Assembly: GCA_031264895.1 (NCBI GenBank)
Contig: JAISDI010000089.1
Coordinates: 1-10,271, forward strand
Direction of reading: 5' to 3'
Source of the DNA: Endomicrobium sp.
Lineage (GTDB): Bacteria; Elusimicrobiota; Endomicrobiia; Endomicrobiales; Endomicrobiaceae
Length of the DNA: 10,271 bases
Shown here: in pieces, positions 1 through 8,000 of the stretch
Layout of the letters: every line of letters begins with the position of its first letter
Numbering within the stretch: the first letter of the stretch is position 1
The notes under the pieces: generated by a model
What the model was told of the DNA's origin: nothing
Databases searched by the model: none
What the model saw: only the letters and a program-made list of their open reading frames with translations
Made by a program: the position numbers and the translations under genes

Positions 1-48
1 TACAGGAAGAAATTCATATTATGAGAAAAAAGTTTCTTCTTCTTGATT

Positions 49-125
49 GTCACCCTGAACTTGTTTCATGGTCTGCCGTTAAGAACGGCAACGGCTGTAG
101 TCAGGGATTTGCGGTACCCCTGAAC
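49..125. repeat. Remnant of a small dispersed palindromic element
   Basis: The stretch begins with the sequence that translates as CHPELVS, a hallmark of small intergenic palindromic repeats seen in many bacterial genomes (known from experience, not searched here). Two short hairpins are visible inside it. One is TGCCGTT (74-80) pairing with AACGGCA (84-90) across a 3-nt loop. The other is TCAGGG (101-106) pairing with CCCTGA (118-123). An open frame of 73 codons runs through it from an ATG at 21, but its product looks like repeat translation rather than a protein. It may mark the place where an older gene was broken. Only one copy is in the window, so copy number cannot be judged. Confidence 0.45.
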
Positions 126-203
126 CCCACGCCTTACTTTTTGAAGTCGGTTGCTTGCGCACGGCAAATTATAACGACACTTAAAGCCGCTGAAAGCATT
201 CGA

Positions 204-297
204 GAAAGATTTTTGAAGCAAATTCAGAACTCGCGGCAATAAAGACTAAGAGGATGCCGCTCAAACAACCGAATTTGATAATCTTCAAAAATCTTTC
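204..297. repeat. Inverted repeat interrupted by 5 nt
   Basis: The left arm at 204-225 (GAAAGATTTTTGAAG followed by CAAATTC) is the exact reverse complement of the right arm at 271-297, except that the right arm carries five extra bases, ATAAT, at 278-282. That gives 22 matched bases in two blocks of 15 and 7. The arms are separated by 45 nt. A further short inverted pair, CTTTCGCT (293-300) with AGCGAAAG (333-340), overlaps the right arm, so two alternative hairpins are possible. It could be the ends of a decayed miniature transposon or an RNA structure. No gene is nearby on the plus strand. Confidence 0.5.
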
Positions 298-500
298 GCT
301 CATAGACTCGCTTAGAGGCGGCGAACTACAAAAGCGAAAGACAAAGGCGAAACTAAGGATTGTTAAATTGTTATAAATCTGAGGGAACCAAAAGGGTGAA
401 GTCAGGTTCTGCTAAATATCTTTTTCTTTCATGCGTTTTGCCTGTTGTTGTGGGTTAAAAAAAGACAAGATGGGTTGGACTCTGGCATTCCATACTGCAT
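243..500. other. Gene-less stretch
   Basis: No convincing coding frame was found on either strand. The minus strand shows a broken run of protein-like sequence interrupted by stops, which could be a decayed gene or repeat translation. Apart from the right arm of the inverted repeat at 271-297 and the small hairpin reaching 340, I see no further structure. An immunity gene for the nuclease-like protein at 569-955 would be expected about here if that protein were a toxin, and none is visible. Confidence 0.5.
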
Positions 501-548
501 AAAAAGACGAGGCGTAACCTCCGCTATCCAGCAGTGGTTGCGCCTCGT
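501..548 (-). terminator. Rho-independent terminator of the nuclease-like gene
   Basis: ACGAGGCGTAACC (507-519) pairs with GGTTGCGCCTCGT (536-548) to make a 13-bp GC-rich stem with one G-U wobble and a 16-nt loop. On the minus strand the stem is followed by CTTTTTATG, the expected U tract. It begins 21 nt past the stop codon of the minus-strand gene at 569-955. On the plus strand no T run follows, so it works in one direction only. Confidence 0.8.
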
Positions 549-568
549 GCAGCAACAGTATAGATTAA

Positions 569-955
569 TTACCTTTTGATGTCAAGCAGCTTTTGATTCT
601 TTTTTATGATTATAAGCTTGACAATATTCTTACGTAATTTAAATTCTCTATTGATTTGAGAAATTGCTTTTTGTTCACTTAATTTTGTTCTTCGCAAATC
701 AATTATTAAATTCGCAGACTGCCTTAAAGCAGCCCTTAAATTATTTTCAATAGTGCGGCTGCTGTTACCTTTAGGAGCTTTTATTTCCCACAAAAGTCCG
801 TCCATTCGTATATCAGGCGTTTTAGCTCCTTTTTCATACACCGGAGCAATAAAAGTAACATCCTTTCCGAGTTTATTGAAAAATTTAGCCGTTTCAAGTT
901 CATGAGGTTCGGGATTAACGCCATAAGGGATAATAATTTTACCATATTTTGTCAT
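569..955 (-). CDS. Stand-alone CdiA-CT-type nuclease-like protein (128 aa)
   Basis: The sequence resembles the CdiA C-terminal tRNase-like domain, a PD-(D/E)XK-fold nuclease that in contact-dependent inhibition toxins cuts tRNA, and which also occurs as short free-standing proteins, often on mobile elements. Visible signs are an early acidic pair (E19, E21), then PDIRMDG with D48, then WEIKAPKG with E57 and K59, which together form the D...ExK catalytic pattern. The stretch ANLIIDLRRTK (81-91) is the other characteristic block. The catalytic residues look intact. There is no signal peptide, toxin delivery region or membrane segment, so this is a cytoplasmic single domain. The start is ATG at 955, and no Shine-Dalgarno precedes it. 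A -10 box lies only 8 nt upstream. No immunity-like gene is adjacent, and the gene ends in its own terminator. It could be a domesticated nuclease, a mobile-element accessory protein or an orphan toxin. The substrate is not determined. Confidence 0.75.
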   Translation of the reverse strand: MTKYGKIIIPYGVNPEPHELETAKFFNKLGKDVTFIAPVYEKGAKTPDIRMDGLLWEIKAPKGNSSRTIENNLRAALRQSANLIIDLRRTKLSEQKAISQINREFKLRKNIVKLIIIKKNQKLLDIKR

Positions 956-963
956 CGTGGGAT

Positions 964-971
964 ATTATAAC
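964..971 (-). promoter_or_regulatory. Extended -10 promoter element of the nuclease-like gene
   Basis: On the minus strand the sequence reads TGTTATAAT, a perfect extended -10 (TGNTATAAT), ending 8 nt before the ATG at 955. The hexamer is at 964-969 and the TG at 971-972. No good -35 is seen at 17 bp (AGTTTG at best), which is normal for extended -10 promoters. The predicted transcription start is within about 2 nt of the ATG, so the mRNA would be essentially leaderless. Confidence 0.5.
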
Positions 972-1046
972 AAATTTTATTCAACCCAAACTGCAAAGCA
1001 GCCCTCTAAAAAGTTGGAATTACAGCTAACGGCAAAAAACAAAAAT

Positions 1047-1186
1047 GGATCCCTCCCGTATCAAAATAAGGATTGTGCGCTCACGTCTCGCGCCTGCCGT
1101 AAGACATGCGCTCCTTTCTTCGTCGCGTTGCGGCTTGGACAGGCTGCTGATGAAATAAGACAATCTAAAATACTCAGGTATGACAG
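1047..1186. repeat. Second dispersed-repeat remnant, GC-richer than its surroundings
   Basis: This block is clearly richer in G and C than the AT-rich flanks. One plus-strand frame translates as DPSR at its start (from 1048) and ends near a sequence reading YSGMTA, the pair of motifs commonly produced when palindromic intergenic repeats are translated. A 97-codon open frame crosses it from 957, but the product has no protein-like features and overlaps the promoter of the neighbouring minus-strand gene, so I do not call it a gene. The rest of the intergenic stretch (972-1287) holds nothing else that I recognise. No strong terminator for rsmG is visible in it; the only hairpin is ACTGA (1246-1250) with TCAGT (1261-1265), which is weak. 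Confidence 0.4.
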
Positions 1187-1287
1187 CAAAGGAAAAAGAT
1201 GGTTTTTAGAAAGCTCTAATGGAATATCTGGGTTTAACCAAAGATACTGACGGGGCTTTATCAGTGGGTAAACAACATTAAAAATTT

Positions 1288-2034
1288 TTACAGCGGTCTT
1301 TTTTCCGGAATGCCGGGGTTTCTTGGGAACTGCGTGGGCGTGTCTTTGTATTTTTTAAATATTAAAATGCAGTAATCTAAACTTTGTTCGGGCAGATTGT
1401 ACTCAATAATGCGTTCAAGCTTTGCGCCCAAATGCCTTAATGCGTTTTCAACCGAAACAATCCCTTCTTCTGCGCTTTCAACAGAATTTTTTGTTTTATG
1501 CACTATAAAATATCCGCCGATTTTCAGTAGAGGTATTGAAATTTCAAGATTAGGCGAGAACTTGCTTACTGCTCGTGAAAGTACGATATCGTATTTTTGT
1601 CTGTAAGCCGAATTTTGTCCTATTTCTTCGGCCCTTTTATTGATGATTTCCATGTCAAATTCAAGCTTCTTATTTACGTTTTCCAAAAAATTGCATTTTT
1701 TAGTTATTGATTCAACCAAAGTAATCTTGATTTCAGGTATGGCGATTTTTACGGGAATGCCGGGCATTCCGGATCCGGTACCTAAATCTGCAACCTTTAA
1801 ATTGCTTTCCGAAGATATTTCCTTGACGGCTTTAGCCCCGTAAAGCGAATCACAAAAATGTCTGTATATTATATCCGTTTCGTTTTTGAACGAAATTAAA
1901 TTAAACATCTTATTCCATTCAATCAATTCGTCAAAATATATCCCAAATTTTTCACATTGATTTTTTGTAAAATCGGATATAATATTAGAAATTGTATAAT
2001 TATAAAATAAATCAAAAAGTTCCTGTTTATTCAT
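1288..2034 (-). CDS. rsmG: 16S rRNA (guanine-527 N7)-methyltransferase RsmG
   Basis: RsmG (GidB) transfers a methyl group from S-adenosylmethionine to N7 of G527 in 16S rRNA, in the cytoplasm; its loss in other bacteria gives low-level streptomycin resistance (family knowledge). The 248-residue length is normal. Family landmarks appear in order: NLIS (45-48), HxxDS (H59, D62, S63), the SAM-binding glycine-rich loop DLGTGSGMPGIP (83-94), LVES..KKxxFL (106-117), RAEE (134-137) and SRAV (153-156). The family's typical basic C-terminal tail, TPTQFPRNPGIPEKRPL (232-248), is complete, so the gene is intact. The ATG at 2034 gives the standard N-terminus. No Shine-Dalgarno precedes it; a TATAGT hexamer lies 6 nt upstream. 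It is divergent from the giant gene and is not beside gidA or parAB, so the common chromosomal neighbourhood is absent here. Confidence 0.97.
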   Translation of the reverse strand: MNKQELFDLFYNYTISNIISDFTKNQCEKFGIYFDELIEWNKMFNLISFKNETDIIYRHFCDSLYGAKAVKEISSESNLKVADLGTGSGMPGIPVKIAIPEIKITLVESITKKCNFLENVNKKLEFDMEIINKRAEEIGQNSAYRQKYDIVLSRAVSKFSPNLEISIPLLKIGGYFIVHKTKNSVESAEEGIVSVENALRHLGAKLERIIEYNLPEQSLDYCILIFKKYKDTPTQFPRNPGIPEKRPL

Positions 2035-2090
2035 GGAAAAACTATATCAAATATTAAATTTAAAATAAATATATTTTATAAATCATAAAA
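2035..2090. promoter_or_regulatory. Divergent promoter region of rsmG and the giant gene
   Basis: These 56 bases are almost entirely A and T and lie between two divergent start codons. On the minus strand TATAGT (2041-2046) sits 6 nt before the rsmG ATG, which would put transcription start at the A of the ATG. On the plus strand TATAAA (2077-2082) sits 8 nt before the ATG at 2091, with a weak TTAAAT at the -35 position (2054-2059). No Shine-Dalgarno is seen for either gene. High AT content makes chance hexamers common, so the exact boxes are uncertain, although a divergent promoter pair must be here or very close. Confidence 0.5.
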
Positions 2091-5000
2091 ATGATGAAAA
2101 AATTTATTTCTGTTTTAATTTCATTATGTCTTCTTGAAACCGCTGTTCTGGGGCAGGGGATCGTTCCGTCAATTCCCGTTGCCGGTGCGCCGGAACAAAT
2201 TTCTTCAAAAATCAATTCGGTTCTAAACTATTCAAAAATCACGTCTTCTAACGATGCAGGTTCGCCTTTTTCCGTAGTGATAATTCAGGATCTGCATTGT
2301 CATCCCGGAGTGCAGAAAAATATAAGCATTATTCTTTCGCAGCTTTATGAAAATTATAATGTCAAAAATGTATTTGTTGAAGGCGCTTGCGGAGATTTAA
2401 ATACCCTGTGGCTGTCCTTAACGGCAGACAAAAATTTTGCCGATAAAGCCGCCGATATTCTTCTTTCAGACGGAAAGCTTACCGGAAGCGAATATTTTGC
2501 TTATAAAATAGATAATCACAACATCCTGAAAGGAATAGAAGACAGGGAAATTCATCTGGAAAATTTGCGCCGGCTTGCTTCTATAGTCGAATCAAAGAAT
2601 GAGATAGAACTCGTTTTGACTGATATAGAAAAAGAGTTAAATAGAGCTCAGGAAGAAAATTACGGCGTTTTTAATAAAAAACTTAACAGGCTTCACAAGC
2701 AATATAAAGAAGGAAAAATCAATTCGGAAAAATATTATAAGAAGCTGATGTACTATTTCCGCATAGCGCAAAAAAAAGACGGCGTATTCAAAAACGTAAA
2801 AATAAATACCGACGAATATCGGGAAATAGCCGAATACCTCACAATAAATTCCCAGAGAAACGGAATAAATATAAAATCTGTTTCGTCGCAAATTACGTCG
2901 GCGTTGAATGAACTTAAAAATACGATAACTTATAACCGCTATAACCGGCTTATACAGAAAACGGATTCGTTCAAAGATACAAATGTCTTGTTTGAAGAAC
3001 TTGCGGCTTTTGATAAAGAAAAAATAATTAATTTGGACAAATATAGAGACTTATCGCTTTTCATTAAAAGAAATCACAGTTCAAAAAACATAAATCCCAT
3101 AAAATTGTTGGAATCCGAGAAAAAACTGTTGAAATCTCTTCAGCTTGCGGGTTCTCTTACGGAAAAAGAGGCTCTTATAGTCATATTGTCGGAACTTTTC
3201 GGCAATTATAAAGACTATTATACGGCAAATTTATCTTCGGACGGGTATTTATATTTAAAATCTTTCGGGATAAAAAAATACCAAAAATATTTTGGAGAAA
3301 ACATTTCTGACGGCAATATAGAAAAGCTTGATAAGTATTATGATTTATTTTTGCAATACTACGAAACAAACATAAACAGAGATAAAATATTTACTGGATT
3401 TATTGAAAAAGAATTTCCTCCCGTAAGTAAAGTAAAAGCAGATACTGGGAAAACAAGACATTATCAGGACATACTTGAAGAATCGCAAGAGATCAATGTA
3501 GTAGTGTGCGGCGGTTTTCACAGCGCGGGCTTGGAAAGAGAATTTTCTGAAAAGAACGTATCTTATTTGGTAATAACGCCAAATGTCGACGGAGATTATA
3601 AGTCCGCGGGAACCATATATGAAAACATCCTGCTTAATTCGGTTGATTTTTCAAAGAATTCCATAGCGTTGCAGGTTCTTTCCCAGACGGGGCAAAGCGC
3701 GCGTTTTCAGCTTGTCATAGAATCTATGCTTTCAGATGAATTGAAAAGAAATCCGAATTTAAACATTGCTGAATTCTTAAACGATACTGTCGACAAAATA
3801 TGCGCCGTTGACAAATCCGATATCGAACGCGCCATGGGCGCGGACTATACGTACTATAAAAAGCCGTTCAATAAGGGAATAACCGCAAACGATGACGGAA
3901 CGTATACTTTGAATATATCGTTTGAAGGCAGTTCTCAAGTCGAGAAGGTAATAATTAACGGGCAGACATCGTATGACAGTTCTATATACGGACGCAGATT
4001 TGCGAAGACGTCCCCTTTCTGGGAATGGATATACGTAATGCCGTTTTCGACTTTCATAATGGCAAGCACATGGTTCAAAACTTTTTTGGGTAAAACGTTT
4101 TTATCGAAACTTTCATCTGAAGAAATAAATGCGGGCATGAGATACAATAAGAAAGTAAAAATAGTCGATTCCGTAATAAGCGTGCTATTTATCGCCTCAT
4201 TTTTTATTAATCCTGTTTTTTTTGCGCTTTCAGCTTTAATATTTATAATTTATAGAGCTATCATATTTACCGCTTCACACCAGAACAGGTTTAACGTTAA
4301 AAACAATAATTTGCAAATCAAAATTAATCTTATCGTTGGAATAATATACGTTCTGCCGTTTTTTTTGCTGTCTGGGGCGCTTCCTTGGGCTTTTGCGCTG
4401 AATATAATGCTTCACGCGGTATACAATAATTGGGTATCCGCGATAATAGCCTCATACAGTAGAAATAATTACGCTTATTCCGACGCTGATTTAACGAGGT
4501 ATTTTTATGCGTATGAGAAAAAACTTTTAAATAAAGATTTGAATAAAGGCTTTAATATTTTTTCATGGAAAAAAATTATATCTCTGATCCATTTATTCGC
4601 GATGACTACCGATAAAAAAACTATCAACGAAATACTGCCCGTGCTTGTAAGAATAGCCGGAATACTTACGGAAAGAAAAAAATCCGGAAATGTCATCGTA
4701 TATATCAATAACGTAGTCGCGTCAAAATTGAAATACGCTGATAAATCCGTTGTTGAGTTTATAAAGAAAGCCGAAAACGACTATTCAAATATGTTTTTAT
4801 TTGTTTTATCTAATAAACAAGACAGGCAGGCGCTTGAGAAAATAATATTTACTTCATCGAATATAAAATTGAGATTATATGCTTACGCACTTTTACGAAG
4901 TAATAAAGACAAATGGACAATACCGTCTTTTATGGAAAAAGAACTTTTGGCGGGCGCTAAAAAATTGATAAGAGATTTTTCATGGAATAAGGATTTTTCA

Positions 5001-8000
5001 CATATAGATGCGGCAAAATGGCTTTATAACGGAGAGTTTCAGTCTTATATCGCCGCCGTTTATATGATCATGGCTTCCGAACATTCCGAGTTTACGGGTA
5101 AAGAAGATCACACCATATATAAAGAAATTACAGAAGCAAGGTTTGAGGCAAAATACGATAATGCCAATGCGTCGCTGTCTTTTGGCAAAGATTTATTTAA
5201 ATCCGAAGAAATGCAGGAAATTTTTCCGGAAATAGTTGCGCATGAGCTTGCGCATATATGTTTGGATAAAACGGGCATTAAACTTTTAAGACTCAGAGGA
5301 CTCCTGATTTTATTGTTTTTTCTTCCGAAAGAGTATAAAGTATATATGCAAAAAGTAGCCATAGGTGAACTGTATGCAGACATTGCTGCATCCGTAATGT
5401 CATTGTCTTTGGGAAGGGATCATGTTGAGTACATGAACGTTATGTCAAAAATGTATGAAGCAAAAACTTTTTCCGCTTTTTCGGAACCGCATGATGCCGC
5501 AAGAAAACAATTTGCAAATTTTGTAAATTTGCTGCGCGAAAACGGCCTTCAAATGGATTTAGACGTTTTTGCGGAAGTCTACAAAGCGGAAGTCATGAAG
5601 AACATAAAAAATAATAAGGTCAAGTTCGAAGAGTTATTATTTAAGACGGCAAGCGAGTATCTGTCAAGAGTGGGCGTTATTTTGGATTATGACGACGCAG
5701 CTTCTGCGCAAAACGGTCATATTTCAGTTCACGATTTGCGGGATATTTTTAAGCCTTTGGTAATAAACGTCAACAACAGCGCTTTATGGGAATGGGTTTA
5801 CATGCTTCCAGGAGTTACGTATATAACGAGAAGCAAATTCTTTACGGGGTTTTTATTTAATGTGATTTTTAAAGGAAAAAGCAATGAATTGAGAAATGAG
5901 AAAATAAAGAGGCTGCGTTCAAACAGATTTATGAGATTATTCGATATTGCCGGCTCGGCAGTTTTTATAACAAGTTTGTTGTCCGGCGGAGGAATATCGT
6001 CTCTTTTGGCATATTATTTTACACGGGCAGTGATATTTGCATACGCGCATAAGCAATATGATTTGCGCAAAAATTTTAAAGATAAACTGAAGCTTGCGAT
6101 CGTTTTTATAACTTTTTCTCTTCCTGCAATATGTATTTTAGTTTCAGGAGGGTTCGGTATTAATTCGATAGTATTATCTTTAGCGATAGGGATACCGTCA
6201 AATTTTTTTCTTCATAATCTTTATAACAAGTATAAATCAAAAATTAAAAAATTAAAAAATTTCCCCGTAGCCGCTATACTCGGACATGACGGGATAGGGT
6301 ATTCCGGCGGCTATGAACGGCCGTACGGCGCAAACGGCGATCATAAAGAGCATATTGAAAAACTCAAAGCTGCGATCGCAAGACGCTTTAATGTTTTGCC
6401 GAAGGATATTATTGTCGATATTATGGTGCGAGAAGACATGTTATACTCTTTTGAAAAAATAACAGGCAGGCAAAGTACTTCGTATGTGCTGGAAATAGAT
6501 GAATATCTTATGGAGTTTATGGCTGAAAATGAAAAGTTTGCGGCAGAATTTGCGGATAACGTCGAGGTAGAAACAGACGCTAAAGACGAAAATAAATCCG
6601 AAGAATTCCGTAATGTGACGGCTTTTGCGGTAAAACAATATTTTCTAATAAGCAAACGTCTGAGAATACCGCAGTTGAAAGATCTGAGTTATATTGCCGA
6701 ACAGATGTATGATTTCGGATATGATTTTTCAGTTATTAATAGAGGTCTTCTTCAATATATTGCGCAGAATTTAAATCTGTCTGACGATTATAAGCATAAA
6801 GAGTTGATAAAACTTCAGGTTTTTGAGCTGCTGGGCTATATTTTACAAAGCCAGACATGGCTTTCACCGTCGGGAATGAATATGCAGTACGGGTATCTCC
6901 AGAAAGAAACAATGCCAGACAGATACGAACGCCAGCTGGCAAATACCGACGTTTTTGAGATCGTGTTCAACAGCGTGTTTGCATTGCATAATTATTCGCA
7001 CTTTGTGAAATCCAAAGAAGCCGCTTTATACGAATATTTTAGAAAAAGGGGAAATATAACTTCTTCATTTGCGGTTCCGGAAACATTATCAGGGCAGTTC
7101 GACGTGTTGAAAATAGCGGATTCAAAGAGCAAAATATATTCTGTTTCCGGTACGGAAAATTTCAAACGCGCGTTGAATGACGCGCCGGAAGGCATACCGG
7201 CAAGATATGTTATAATCGATTGTTCCAAAACCGGAGATCTCGGCACGATCGCTGAGATCATAAATGAGTACAACAGACATGTCTCCGCAGACAAGAGCAT
7301 AAAAGAAGTTATGTTTTATAATGCCAAACCCGACGATTACAGGCTTGCAATGAATGACAATGATTTTGAGAGCGAATTTATTTTTGATATTTCTTCTTTT
7401 GCCGATGCCGAACAGTCTGACATTTTGACAAAAATGTTTACGAAAGTTCCGGCAGTTTACGTAACAAATGACGAAGTCATGCTGGATTACGGAAGCAGGA
7501 TAGACAACTTTTCGCTTCAATATTTATATATGCTTTTTTTCAGAGACGAAAGTTTCAGACTTCAATCGAAACAAAAAGATTCCGTAAGGCTAAAACGCTT
7601 TTCGGTAAAGCCTTCCGACGAACGCATTGAAGAGACTTCACGTTACTATAAAGACCTGATATCAGAATTCGGTAAACTTGATTTTTTTGACGGTATGAAA
7701 AAATTTGCCGTGCAAGCGGCTTTAATGGATGCCAGCCGGTGTCTTAAAATTCTCAACGATAAAAAATCTTCCGCCTCCGATTTAAATTATGTAATAGAAG
7801 AGTACAGAACTTTACTGAACTATCTTTTTTATTTTAAATGGTCTTATGTTAAAGATTCCGGGTTTGCCATAACCGGTAAAGAAAAGTCCGAACTTGCTTT
7901 GGCATATAACTCGACCATGAGAAAGCCTGCGGATTCTTCTGGGAAAGAACTGTCTCAGGAAACTGTTATTGTTACAAGCGGCATGTCAGCTTTGGCAACC

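Noticed and set aside
21..242. A 73-codon plus-strand frame starting near a purine-rich stretch
   Set aside because: Its product contains CHPELVS and follows the repeat hairpins rather than any protein-like pattern; most of it is palindromic repeat translation.
507..548. The hairpin resembling an integron attC site (GCGTAAC on one side, GTTGCGC on the other)
   Set aside because: Each side misses one consensus base, it is shorter than known attC sites, inner L boxes are not visible, and the U tract on the minus strand explains it as a terminator.
957..1250. A 97-codon plus-strand frame
   Set aside because: It overlaps the promoter of the minus-strand nuclease-like gene, crosses the GC-rich repeat remnant and has no protein-like features.
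2091..2170. Cysteine in the signal peptide of the giant protein as a lipoprotein site
   Set aside because: The residue before the Cys is Leu (ISLC), not Gly, Ala or Ser, and the hydrophobic core continues past it.
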